Below are positions 52,269 to 60,519 of a DNA stretch of 64,000 nucleotides, one piece after another (position 1 is the stretch's first letter; each line of letters begins with the position of its first letter). Below the pieces are notes generated by a model. The model made no database searches. It had not been told where the DNA came from and saw nothing but the letters and a program-made list of their open reading frames with translations. This DNA comes from Paraburkholderia humisilvae (GTDB taxonomy: Bacteria; Pseudomonadota; Gammaproteobacteria; Burkholderiales; Burkholderiaceae). Where the stretch lies: NCBI RefSeq assembly GCF_902859855.1, contig NZ_CADIKH010000021.1, forward strand, positions 79,148 through 143,147. The letters run 5' to 3'. A program made the translations under genes and the position numbers.

Positions 52269-53825
52269 TCAGACCATCAGCAGGATCGCAAGCGCGCCGA
52301 GCAGCGCGCCGCAGATCGTGCAGGCCCACAGCAATGCGCGCGTGCGGCGGTATTCACGCGTCACTTCGCCGACCAGTTGCGCATGCTGCCGCGCGGTGGC
52401 GACGCTGTGCTGATGCTGCAGATAGCGGATCGCAAGCTGCGGAACGCGCGGCACCAGATGGGCGAGATGCGGCAGTTCCTGCGCAATGTGTCTCGCCCAG
52501 CCGCGATGATCGAATTCGCGCCGCGCGAGGTCTGCGAGCACACGGCGCGCGATGCTCCAGCTGTCGACGCCCGGATGCAGCGCGTTCGCCAACGCCTCGG
52601 CCTGCTCGAATGCGCGTTGCGCGGCGACCAGACGTGGCGCAACGCAGCCGTCGAAGGGCGCAACCGCATGCAGCAGATGGTGGAACAGCGGAGCGGCCGA
52701 CCGTTCGTGGGATGCGCCCGCGAAGTGCGCTTCGGCGCGCGTGCGCAATTCCGCCTCAAGCTGCTCGGTGCGCGCGTCTTGCGGAACGTGCCCAGCGTTG
52801 CGATGCAGCTCGGCAAGCCGCCCGTAATGCTGACCGAACAGCGCGGTCGCGCCATGCACGAAGAACGAGCGCTCCTGCGCGGACAGGTTCGACATCACGG
52901 CGAAATCGCCGAGCACAAGCTTGCCATGCGTTTTTGCTTCGACGCTGACGCGGATGCGGCGCGCGTCGAGCGCCGCATGAAAGAATCCGTGCTCGAAGGC
53001 CTCATGCGTGATGACCTCGACGATGCGCGCCGCGAGCGCCGGCACGCTGACGTGATGCGCGGCGAGCCCGGCGAAGTCGCTCGCGCGCACGGTGTCGATC
53101 CGCTCGATCACGAGGACCGCATCCTCGCACAGGTCCCAGATGACAGCCGGCACCACGACGCGCGGATCATCGGCGAACAGATGCGCGGTCTGGCTCTGGT
53201 TGGCCGCTTCCGCCCGCAAATCGAGGCGGCGCATGATCTCCTGGGTGAAGGTCTCCGCGAGTTCGCGCACACGCAGCCGTCGTGCCGCGCGCGACAGCTT
53301 CTCGAGCCAGCGTGCCACCCAGCGCAGCAGTGCCGCTTCGTCGGCCATCTGCGTGCGCTGCGCAACGCGCAGCAGCTTGATCTCGATATCGCGATGACCG
53401 TCGATCGGCAGCGCGAGCCGTGCGGTGTGAATCTGGTACGCGAAGCCGCTCTCGACCGCGCGCAGGTCGATCGATTCGAACAGCGAGGGCAGCGGCCTGC
53501 CGAACGCGGCGGCCAGCGCGTGCCCGGCGGCCTCGGGCGGCAACGGCTCAAGCAGATGGCTGACCGAGTCGAGCGCGTCATGCAGGGTGCCGCTGGCCAG
53601 TTCCGGACGCGTCGACAGCGTGTGCGCAAACCCGCCCGCAAGCGGGCCGAGTAGCGGCAGCATGCCGTGCAGACCCGAGCGGCCGCGCTCGGAGTCATGC
53701 ACGCGCCGGATCAGCGTGACGATCCAGTGCACCTTGTTGTCAGCGGGCGCGGCGAGCCAGACAAGGCGTGCGCCGAAACGCAGCGCGTAGCACAACAGCA
53801 GCAGGCGGCGAAACAGAGAGGGCAT
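52269..53825 (-). CDS. UbiB/ABC1-family protein with degenerate kinase motifs (probable pseudokinase)
   Basis: 518-residue protein that aligns by eye with UbiB along its length, ending in a C-terminal membrane segment (LLWACTICGALLGALAILLMV). Canonical UbiB proteins are atypical kinases/ATPases needed for ubiquinone synthesis. Here the nucleotide-binding lysine survives (IEIKLLRV) and STRPEL is recognisable, but the KxGQ motif reads GFAH, the ExD motif reads RLD, the catalytic DxHPGN is replaced by ALDARRI after FFHA, and the DxG motif is DFAV. It is therefore probably catalytically dead or altered, and a second, normal UbiB must exist elsewhere if ubiquinone is made. The start at 53825 matches the family N-terminus. 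Confidence 0.82.
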   Translation of the reverse strand: MPSLFRRLLLLCYALRFGARLVWLAAPADNKVHWIVTLIRRVHDSERGRSGLHGMLPLLGPLAGGFAHTLSTRPELASGTLHDALDSVSHLLEPLPPEAAGHALAAAFGRPLPSLFESIDLRAVESGFAYQIHTARLALPIDGHRDIEIKLLRVAQRTQMADEAALLRWVARWLEKLSRAARRLRVRELAETFTQEIMRRLDLRAEAANQSQTAHLFADDPRVVVPAVIWDLCEDAVLVIERIDTVRASDFAGLAAHHVSVPALAARIVEVITHEAFEHGFFHAALDARRIRVSVEAKTHGKLVLGDFAVMSNLSAQERSFFVHGATALFGQHYGRLAELHRNAGHVPQDARTEQLEAELRTRAEAHFAGASHERSAAPLFHHLLHAVAPFDGCVAPRLVAAQRAFEQAEALANALHPGVDSWSIARRVLADLARREFDHRGWARHIAQELPHLAHLVPRVPQLAIRYLQHQHSVATARQHAQLVGEVTREYRRTRALLWACTICGALLGALAILLMV

Positions 53826-54062
53826 TGGCTGGATGGTCGGCAGCGCGCATGGTCGGTGCGCGGCATTGGGGGCCAAGCTTAGCAGGGATGCGGCTTCACG
53901 CACACTGGCGGGCCGCATGACGGCGTGGTCGATTCGCAGCAATCGTGCGACGCCGTTGCTGGCGGGGCGCATAGCCGTTGTCCGGCGCACCGGTTGATGT
54001 CGCGTAATACAATACGCCGGGCTCCTGAATTCGCGCCAGCCGTCCGTGTGCGGCTGCATCGC

Positions 54063-54103
54063 GATAGAAGCGGATAGAAGCGAAAAAGAAGCGGATAGAA
54101 ACG
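54063..54103. repeat. Purine-rich 10-bp repeats before the deoR-type gene
   Basis: Two exact copies of GATAGAAGCG in tandem, an AAAAAGAAGCG variant and GATAGAAACG, ending 16 bases before the regulator's ATG. The last unit runs into the GGAAAG that probably serves as ribosome-binding site. Confidence 0.75.
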
Positions 54104-54119
54104 GAAAGACGATCGATCG

Positions 54120-54875
54120 ATGCTGGCCGAACAACGTTATCAATACATCCTGTCGCAAGTCTCGAAGAACGGCGCACTGTCCGTGGCGGAGCTTGTGCGC
54201 GACCTGAATGTGTCGCGCGAGACGATTCGCCGTGATCTGAACACGTTGGCCGAACGCGGGCTGATCGTCACGACGCACGGCGGTGCATTGTCGAGCGAGC
54301 GGCGCGAACCCGATCTCGACGTGCGCGAGGCCGCCAATGCGGCCGCGAAGCGCGCAATCGGCGAGCGCACCGCGCAACTGGTGCCGGACGGCGCATCGGT
54401 GGTGCTCGATTCGGGCAGCACGACCCTCGCGGTGGCCCGCGCGTTGATGATCCGCCACCGCCTGTCGGTGTATACGAACGACTGGCGCATTGCGCTGCTG
54501 CTCGGGCGGCGCAACGAGAATCGCGTGACGCTGCTCGGCGGCGAGCTGTCCGACATCGAAGACGCTGCGTTCGGGCTCGATACGATCCACCAGCTTGCGC
54601 AGTATCACGTCGACTTTTCGATCGTCGGCGCGGGCGGCATTTCACCGGATGCGCATCTGTCCGACTACTCGCGGATGGCCGCCGAAGTCCGCGCGAAGAT
54701 GATCGAGGCGGGCAATATCGTGATCGTGGTCGCGGACAATTCGAAGTTCGGGCGCATCACGCCGGTACGCATCAGCGGCCTCGAGCGTGCGCGCTATATC
54801 GTGACCGAGGTCGCGCCGGAGCGCGCGTTGTCGAAGGCGATCACCGCGCGCGGGCCGGAAATTCTGATCGCCTGA
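54120..54875 (+). CDS. DeoR-family regulator of the phosphonate cluster
   Basis: 251-residue DeoR-type regulator. The N-terminal HTH is VAELVRDLNVSRETIRRDLNTLAERGLIVTTHGGA (about 22-56), the family signature. The C-terminal DeoRC sensor has VPDGASVVLDSGSTTLAVARAL and IVIVVADNSKFGRI, the phosphosugar-isomerase-like ligand fold. It is convergent with phnW, 13 bp away, at the edge of the 2-aminoethylphosphonate genes, so it very likely controls them with a phosphonate intermediate as effector. A shared sequence found upstream of phnS and phnA is a candidate target. Purine repeats precede its start. Confidence 0.88.
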   Translation: MLAEQRYQYILSQVSKNGALSVAELVRDLNVSRETIRRDLNTLAERGLIVTTHGGALSSERREPDLDVREAANAAAKRAIGERTAQLVPDGASVVLDSGSTTLAVARALMIRHRLSVYTNDWRIALLLGRRNENRVTLLGGELSDIEDAAFGLDTIHQLAQYHVDFSIVGAGGISPDAHLSDYSRMAAEVRAKMIEAGNIVIVVADNSKFGRITPVRISGLERARYIVTEVAPERALSKAITARGPEILIA

Positions 54876-54888
54876 TCGCCAGCCGTCG

Positions 54889-56001
54889 TTATTGCACGCG
54901 CAGGTCCAACTGTTCGAGCGTCCTGCCGATTGCCGCGATCGCGTTGCGCATTTCGTTGGCGTCGATGGCGCCGATGCATCCGACGCGGAACGTTTCCACC
55001 TGCGTGAGCTTGCCGGGATACAGCACATATCCCGCGTCGCGCACCGCTGCGTAGAAGTCCGAGAAATTCCACTTCGGATCGCGCGGCGCGTGAAACGTGA
55101 CGATCACCGGCGCCTGCGCGTCGGCGCGCAAAAACGTTCTGAAGCCGAGTGCCTGCATGCCGTCGATCAGCGCCGCGCAGTTGCGTGCATAGCGTGCGCC
55201 ACGTGCACGCTGTCCACCTTCCGCGGCGAAGCGGTCGAGCGCGCAGCGCAGCGCCGCGACGACGTGCGTCGGTGGCGTGAAGCGCCACTGCGTCGTCTTT
55301 CTCATATACGCGGCCTGATCGTACAGATCGAGCGCGAGCGACGGCGATCGGCCTTCGGACGCGTCGAGCACGCTGCGCCTGACGATCACGAAGCCCATGC
55401 CGGGCACGCCTTCGAGACATTTGCCGCTGGCGGACACCAGCGCATCGATGCCGCTGGCGCGAAGATCGATCGGCAGCGCGCCGAACGAGCTCATCGCATC
55501 GACGATCAGGCCTTTGCGATGCCGCTTGCAGACCGCGGCGATTTCATCGAGTGGATTGAGCAGTCCTGCACTGGTTTCCAGGTGCACTTGCGCGACGTGC
55601 GTAATGCGCGGCTCGCGGATGAGCGCCTGTTCGAGCGCGGTCGCGGTGACGGGCTCGTCTTCCCGCAGCGCCAGCTCGACGCAGTCGATGCGCAGCCGCT
55701 GCAGGATCCGCACGATGCGTGCGCAATACGCGCCGTTGTTGGGCACGAGCACGCAACCGTCGCGCGGCACCAGCGTGCCGAGCGCCGCTTCGACCGCGAA
55801 CGTGCCGCTGCCTTGCAACGGCACGCAGACGTAGTCGTGGTCGCCATGCACAATATCGACGAGGTCCGCGCACAGGCTTTGCGTAATCCGGTTGAAGGCG
55901 GCATCCCATGAGCCCCAGTCGCGCAGCATCGCTTCGCGTGTCGCGGGCGAGGTGGTGAGCGGTCCCGGCGTCAGCAGAATCGGGTCGTTTCCGAGAATCA
56001 C
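54889..56001 (-). CDS. phnW: 2-Aminoethylphosphonate:pyruvate aminotransferase
   Basis: 370-residue PLP-dependent aminotransferase (class V) that converts 2-aminoethylphosphonate and pyruvate to phosphonoacetaldehyde and alanine. PhnW marks are LLTPGPLTTSPATREAM at the start, LQGSGTFAVEAALGTLVP (phosphate-binding), IVDAMSSFGALPIDL with the PLP-contacting aspartate, and the Schiff-base lysine at about 194 in SASGKCLEGVPGMGF. It is divergent from phnS across 370 bp and convergent with the DeoR gene. AAAGGAG precedes the ATG. PhnW feeds PhnY and PhnA encoded on the other strand. Confidence 0.95.
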   Translation of the reverse strand: MILGNDPILLTPGPLTTSPATREAMLRDWGSWDAAFNRITQSLCADLVDIVHGDHDYVCVPLQGSGTFAVEAALGTLVPRDGCVLVPNNGAYCARIVRILQRLRIDCVELALREDEPVTATALEQALIREPRITHVAQVHLETSAGLLNPLDEIAAVCKRHRKGLIVDAMSSFGALPIDLRASGIDALVSASGKCLEGVPGMGFVIVRRSVLDASEGRSPSLALDLYDQAAYMRKTTQWRFTPPTHVVAALRCALDRFAAEGGQRARGARYARNCAALIDGMQALGFRTFLRADAQAPVIVTFHAPRDPKWNFSDFYAAVRDAGYVLYPGKLTQVETFRVGCIGAIDANEMRNAIAAIGRTLEQLDLRVQ

Positions 56002-56371
56002 AGAAGCTCCTTTGGTCGGCGATCACCTTGAGTCATGCGCACAGATAAAACTCGCATTCGTATGTTGGAGTTTATTGGCAAATTGTGTCAAGTTGTGTAG
56101 TTTTTAATGATCGTCACGGGATTGTCATGGAAACCTGTGATTCTTCCCCTGCCTGCCGCGAGACGGCAGGCGGCGGATTCGTCAGATCATGAGCCGCCCT
56201 CGCCGGGCTGCGGTCAGCCAGGTTGTCATCGATCTTCAGTTGGCAATCTGTGCGATGTCAGGCGAGCCAAACACAAGCGGTGCGGCCCTTTGCACCGCGT
56301 AATCAGAACAGATTCGGGCAGCCCGACGCGCCGGGTTCGGCCGTGGGTGTGGGCCCTTTGGAGAAAACGAC
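56002..56371. promoter_or_regulatory. Divergent phnW/phnS control region
   Basis: 370 bases between two divergent phosphonate genes. A plausible plus-strand promoter is TTGGCA (56075-56080), 17 bases, TAGTTT (56098-56103). A hairpin with eight-base arms GCCTGCCG / CGGCAGGC follows at 56151-56171 in the phnS leader. The shared motif at 56076 overlaps the -35 box. Confidence 0.5.
56076..56091. promoter_or_regulatory. Shared TGGCA-N5-TGTCAA motif, copy 1 (upstream of phnS)
   Basis: TGGCA, five bases, TGTCAA: an imperfect dyad overlapping the putative phnS -35 box. The same spaced motif recurs upstream of phnA and nowhere else I noticed in the window, so it is a candidate operator for the DeoR-type regulator. 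Confidence 0.5.
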
Positions 56372-57457
56372 ATGAGATCGACGAATCAACCTCGCGCTGC
56401 CACCCTCGTTCGCAAACTGCTGCCGGCACTCGTTGCCGCGGCGGCGTTCGGCAGCGCGCTGTCCGCGCATGCGGCCGACGCGGTCGTGCTGTACACGGCC
56501 GACGGCCTCGAAAACCTCTATAAGGATGTGCTGCCGGCCTTCGAGAAGAAGGAAGGCGTGAAGGTCAATATCGTGACGGCGGGCAGCGGCGAAGTGGTGA
56601 ACCGCGCGACCGTCGAAAAGGATTCGCCGAAGGCCGACGTGCTCGTCACGCTGCCGCCGTTTATCCAGCAAGCCGCGCAAACGGGCCTGCTGCAGAATTA
56701 CCAGAGCGTCAACTACAAGAACGTGCCGGCGATCGCGAAGGCGTCGGACGGCGCGTGGGCGACGTTCGTCAACAACTATTTCTCGTTCGCGATCAATCCT
56801 GAGGTCGTGAAGAATCAGCCGAAGACGTTCGCCGATCTGCTGCATCCGGACTATAGCGGCAAGATTGCCTACTCGAATCCGGCGACCGCCGGTGACGGGA
56901 TGGCGGTGATCATCCTGACGACGTCGCTGATGGGCGAAGACAAGGCGTTCGACTACCTGAAGAAGCTCGAGGAGAGCGCAAAGTTCCATACGAAGGGCAC
57001 TGGTTACCTCGACGTGCTGCTGTCGCGTAATGAAATCGCGGTCGCGAACGGCGACCTGCAGATGGATCTGGACGACTCCGCAAACGGCGGCCTTACGCTC
57101 AAGCCGATCTTCCTCGCCGCCGAAGCCGGTGGCCAGCCGACCACGTTCCAGTTGCCGTATGCGATCGGCCTGATCAAGAACGGTCCGAACCAGGCGGGCG
57201 GCAAGAAGCTGATCGACTACCTGATGTCGAGCGAAGTGCAGTCGAGGGTGCCGGATATCTTCGGCATCCCGGCTCGCACCGACGTCCCGCTGACCGGCAA
57301 GAACGGCGCCGCGGTCAAGCAGGCCATTTCCGGCGTGAAGCTGATTCCGGTCGACTGGAACCAGGTGATGGCGAAGAAGGCCGACTGGACCGCGCGCTGG
57401 AAGAATGATGTGATTGGCAATTCGGGCAAGCAGCTTGAAGTCGTGAAGCCGAAATAA
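56372..57457 (+). CDS. phnS: Periplasmic 2-aminoethylphosphonate-binding protein
   Basis: 361-residue substrate-binding protein of an ABC importer. A long signal peptide (LVRKLLPALVAAAAFGSALSAHA, cleavage near residue 35) precedes a type-II binding fold similar to iron(III)/putrescine-type receptors: VVLYTADGLENLYKDVLPAFEKKEGVKVNIV, RATVEKDSPKADVLVTLPPF and YSNPATAGDGMAV. Length and genetic position before an ATPase and two permeases match PhnS of the PhnSTUV type. GGAGA lies seven bases before the ATG. It is the first gene of the plus-strand operon. Confidence 0.92.
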   Translation: MRSTNQPRAATLVRKLLPALVAAAAFGSALSAHAADAVVLYTADGLENLYKDVLPAFEKKEGVKVNIVTAGSGEVVNRATVEKDSPKADVLVTLPPFIQQAAQTGLLQNYQSVNYKNVPAIAKASDGAWATFVNNYFSFAINPEVVKNQPKTFADLLHPDYSGKIAYSNPATAGDGMAVIILTTSLMGEDKAFDYLKKLEESAKFHTKGTGYLDVLLSRNEIAVANGDLQMDLDDSANGGLTLKPIFLAAEAGGQPTTFQLPYAIGLIKNGPNQAGGKKLIDYLMSSEVQSRVPDIFGIPARTDVPLTGKNGAAVKQAISGVKLIPVDWNQVMAKKADWTARWKNDVIGNSGKQLEVVKPK

Positions 57458-57516
57458 GCGCTTCGATCGATCTGCTTCCGACGATTTGCGTCACTGAAAC
57501 GCTGGAGACAAACCCG

Positions 57517-58617
57517 GTGAATACTGCGAGTCTTGCTCATCCCGGCGCGCTGGACGGCGCGTCTGAATCACCGGGTATCGCGCGCGCCGCCGTGCCGGGC
57601 GGCGTGCAGATCGAGCATCTGACCGTGCGCTTCGGCTCGCGTACGGTGCTCGACGACCTGTCGCTGACGATCGAACGCGGCGAACTGCTGACCGTGCTGG
57701 GACGCAGCGGCTGTGGCAAGACCACGCTGCTGCGTTTTATCGCCGGGTTTATCGAGGCGGACGGACTGTCGGGCTCGCTGACGGTTGCGGGCCACGATCT
57801 CACGCATGTGCCGCCGCACAGGCGCAACCTCGGGTTGCTGTTCCAGAGCTATGCGCTGTTTCCGCATCTGTCGGTGTTCGACAACGTCGCGTTCGGTTTG
57901 CGCGCGCGGCGGGTGTCGTCGAAGGACATCGCGCGACGCGTGGCCGATGCGTTGAAGCTCGTGCAGCTTGGCGATTCCGGACATGTGATGCCCGCGCAGC
58001 TGTCGGGCGGCATGCAGCAGCGCGTGGCGTTGGCGCGCGCGCTCGTGATCGAGCCGGACGTGCTGCTGCTCGACGAGCCGCTGTCCGCACTCGACGCCAA
58101 TCTGCGCGCGTCGGTGCGCTCCGAACTGAAGGCGCTGCATGAGCGGCTGCCGAATCTGACGATTGTTTGCGTGACCCACGATCAGGACGACGCGTTGGTG
58201 CTGTCCGATCGCACGCTGCTGATGCGCGAAGGGCGCGTCGCGCAGCTCGGCACGCCGCAGCAGTTGTACGACACGCCGAATGACGCGTTCGTCGCGCGCT
58301 ATCTCGGCGCGGCGAATCTGCTGCCGCCGCATGTTGTGTTCGCGCTTGGCGATTCCCGCTATACGGAGCGCGAGCGCGTCGCCTGTCTGCGTCCGGAATC
58401 GCTGCGCATCGTGCCGCTGGGGCAAGGGCAGTTGCACGGCACGATCGCTTCGGTCGAATGGTATGGCGCTGTGCTGTCGGTGTCGGTCGTGCTCGATGCG
58501 ATGCCGAACGAGCATGTGCTCGTCACGATGCAGCGCGTGAGCAGCATGACGCCGGAGAAGGGCGCACGCGTGTCCTTGCACTACGAGGCTGACGATGTCG
58601 TCCTTATCAAGCCCTGA
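57517..58617 (+). CDS. phnT: ATPase subunit of the 2-aminoethylphosphonate ABC importer
   Basis: 366-residue ABC ATPase. Walker A is GRSGCGKTT (about 63-71), the Q-loop LLFQSYALFPHLSVFDNV, signature LSGGMQQRVALARAL (about 161-175), Walker B VLLLDEPLSALDA, and switch histidine VCVTHDQDDAL. The C-terminal 110 residues form a TOBE-type regulatory domain. The start is GTG 57517 with GGAGAC at suitable distance. It follows phnS by 59 bp and overlaps phnU by 23 bases, so it is translationally coupled. Confidence 0.93.
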   Translation: MNTASLAHPGALDGASESPGIARAAVPGGVQIEHLTVRFGSRTVLDDLSLTIERGELLTVLGRSGCGKTTLLRFIAGFIEADGLSGSLTVAGHDLTHVPPHRRNLGLLFQSYALFPHLSVFDNVAFGLRARRVSSKDIARRVADALKLVQLGDSGHVMPAQLSGGMQQRVALARALVIEPDVLLLDEPLSALDANLRASVRSELKALHERLPNLTIVCVTHDQDDALVLSDRTLLMREGRVAQLGTPQQLYDTPNDAFVARYLGAANLLPPHVVFALGDSRYTERERVACLRPESLRIVPLGQGQLHGTIASVEWYGAVLSVSVVLDAMPNEHVLVTMQRVSSMTPEKGARVSLHYEADDVVLIKP

Positions 58618-59527
58618 CGCGCTCGGCGCGGCTGCCGGCAGCGCCGATGCGCGCCGTGCGGCGAGCGCCGCCTTGCATGCCGCGCAGAGGCGGCGCCGGG
58701 CGCGCGCGTCGCAGTGGCATCTGCTGTTTCTCGCTGTTTTTGTGCTCGGCCCGCTGGTGATCTATCCGCTCGTGCGGCTCGTGCTGCTGAGTTTGTCGGG
58801 CGCGCACGGCATCAGCCTGCATGCGTATACGGCGTTCTTCGGCAATCCGGAGACGAGCGGCGTGATCGGCACGACGCTGTGGATTCTGTTCCTGAGCGCG
58901 GGGCTCGCGTCGCTGCTCGGCGTCGCGCTTGCGTCGCTGCTGTTCTTCAAGCCGTTTCCCGGCGCGCGGCTGGTCACGCGGTTTCTCGAGCTGTTCGTCG
59001 CGTTCCCGTCGTTTCTGGTCGCATTCACGCTGATCTTTCTGTACGGCTCGCAAGGCTCGGTCAGTATCGGGCTGCAACGGCTGTTTCATCTGCAGGCGCC
59101 GCCGCTCGATTTCCTGTTCGGCATCGGCGGCGTGATCCTCGCGGAAGTCGTGTTCTATGCGCCGTTTGTCGTGCGGCCGACGCTCGCGTCGTTCGCGATG
59201 CTCGATATGCGGCTGGTCGAAGCGGCGCGCAGTCTCGGCGCGAACGGCTGGATGGTCGCGTGGCGCGTGATCATGCCGCTCGCGTGGCCCGGCATCGCGG
59301 CCGGCACGATTCTGTGCTTTCTGTTGACGCTCAATGAGTTCGGCATTCTGCTGGTGCTTGGCAGTGCGCATCTTATTACGCTGCCGGTCGCGATCTACAG
59401 TTCCGCGACCGTCGATCTCGATCTGCCGACCGCGGCCGCCGGCGCGGTCGTGATGCTCGCGATGTCGCTGTCGCTGTATGCGCTGTACCGCCAGGTTAAC
59501 CGCCGCAGCGCGGGAGGGCGACGCTAA
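58595..59527 (+). CDS. phnU: Permease subunit 1 of the 2-aminoethylphosphonate importer
   Basis: 310-residue membrane subunit with about six helices. The ATPase-docking EAA loop is LVEAARSLGANGWMVAWRVIMPLAWPGIAAGT near 208-239. The 45-residue N-terminus is alanine/arginine-rich and cytoplasmic (ADARRAASAALHAAQRRRRAR). It starts inside phnT and its stop overlaps the phnV start by one base. It pairs with PhnV to form the transmembrane channel. Confidence 0.92.
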   Translation: MSSLSSPDALGAAAGSADARRAASAALHAAQRRRRARASQWHLLFLAVFVLGPLVIYPLVRLVLLSLSGAHGISLHAYTAFFGNPETSGVIGTTLWILFLSAGLASLLGVALASLLFFKPFPGARLVTRFLELFVAFPSFLVAFTLIFLYGSQGSVSIGLQRLFHLQAPPLDFLFGIGGVILAEVVFYAPFVVRPTLASFAMLDMRLVEAARSLGANGWMVAWRVIMPLAWPGIAAGTILCFLLTLNEFGILLVLGSAHLITLPVAIYSSATVDLDLPTAAAGAVVMLAMSLSLYALYRQVNRRSAGGRR

Positions 59528-60390
59528 TGGCCACGCCGCAAGACAACGTCGTGCTGCCCGCGGTTCGTCATCGCGCACGCGCGGTGCAGCGCGGTCTCGC
59601 GGCGCGCATCGTGGGCGGCGTGCTGCTCGCGTTCGCTGCGCTGTTGTGCTTCTGGCTGTTCGTTTTGCCCGTGATCGTCGTCGCGTTGTCGAGCGTCGCC
59701 GCGCATTGGTCCGGGACGATCTTCCCCGATGGCTTCAGCATGCGCTGGTTCGAGCGGCTGGGTTCGAGCGATTTCGACGCGGTGACCACCAGCCTCGAAG
59801 TCGGCTTCGGCGTCGCGCTGCTGGGCACCACGCTCGGTCTGTGGCTGGCGCTCGCGCTTGAAGGGCGCGACCGGCGCGGACTGGGCGCGCTGGTCGATAC
59901 GATCGCGATGATGCCCAATGGCGTGCCGAGTGTCGTGCTCGGGCTGGCGGTACTGATTGCGTATCACAAGCGGCCCATCGATCTGTCGAGTTCGGCGGCG
60001 ATCGTCGTGTTCGTGCAGCTCGCGCTGGTGTTGCCGTTCTGTTATCGGTGCGCCGCGGCGGCGCTGCGGCCCGAACTGACGGTCTTGCGTGAGGCGGCCG
60101 CCAGTCTCGGGGCGCCGCCGTCCATGGTGCTGCGTACGGTCGTGTTGCCGCAACTGGTGCCGGCGATCCGTGCGAGCCTCGCGCTGGGATTCGCGCTGTC
60201 GCTCGGCGAACTGGGCGCGACGCTGACGGTTTATCCGCCAGGCTTTGCCACGGTGCCGATTGTCGTGGTCGGCCAGGTTGAGCGCGGTTATTACCTGCCG
60301 GCTTCGGCGCTTTCGCTGATTCTCCTGCTGGTCTCGCTCGCGGCGCTGGTGCTGATCGCTGCGCGCGTGCCGAAGCGGCGCGCGGACTGA
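59527..60390 (+). CDS. phnV: Permease subunit 2 of the 2-aminoethylphosphonate importer
   Basis: 287-residue membrane subunit with about six helices and an EAA-type loop VLREAAASLGAPPSMVLRTVVLPQLVPAIRAS near 188-219. Other typical segments are MMPNGVPSVVLGLAVLIAYH and LSLGELGATLTVYPPGFATVPIVV. Start and phnU stop share one base (TAATG). A 129-bp gap with a candidate regulatory motif follows before phnA. Confidence 0.92.
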   Translation: MATPQDNVVLPAVRHRARAVQRGLAARIVGGVLLAFAALLCFWLFVLPVIVVALSSVAAHWSGTIFPDGFSMRWFERLGSSDFDAVTTSLEVGFGVALLGTTLGLWLALALEGRDRRGLGALVDTIAMMPNGVPSVVLGLAVLIAYHKRPIDLSSSAAIVVFVQLALVLPFCYRCAAAALRPELTVLREAAASLGAPPSMVLRTVVLPQLVPAIRASLALGFALSLGELGATLTVYPPGFATVPIVVVGQVERGYYLPASALSLILLLVSLAALVLIAARVPKRRAD

Positions 60391-60456
60391 GGTCCGCGCC
60401 GCATTCCAAAACTTTTTTGCGTGGTGTTCCGATGGGGATTTCGACGGTCAATGATG

Positions 60457-60472
60457 TGGCAAAAATTGTCAA
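60457..60472. promoter_or_regulatory. Shared TGGCA-N5-TGTCAA motif, copy 2 (upstream of phnA)
   Basis: Same spaced motif as at 56076, lying 48 bp before phnA. A wider pair CGGTCA (60444) / TGACCG (60475) encloses it. No good promoter boxes are seen next to it, so it could be an internal regulatory site in the operon. Confidence 0.45.
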
Positions 60473-60519
60473 AATGACCGAAAATATGGAAATCGCGCTC
60501 GTATCGATGGAAGCCTGTC

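Noticed and set aside
52377..53654. 425-codon plus-strand frame opposite the UbiB-like gene
   Set aside because: Shadow composition; the minus-strand product aligns with UbiB throughout.
58607..59578. 323-codon minus-strand frame opposite phnU
   Set aside because: Almost only Arg, Glu, Gln, His and Ala; phnU is clear on the other strand and overlaps its neighbours in operon fashion.
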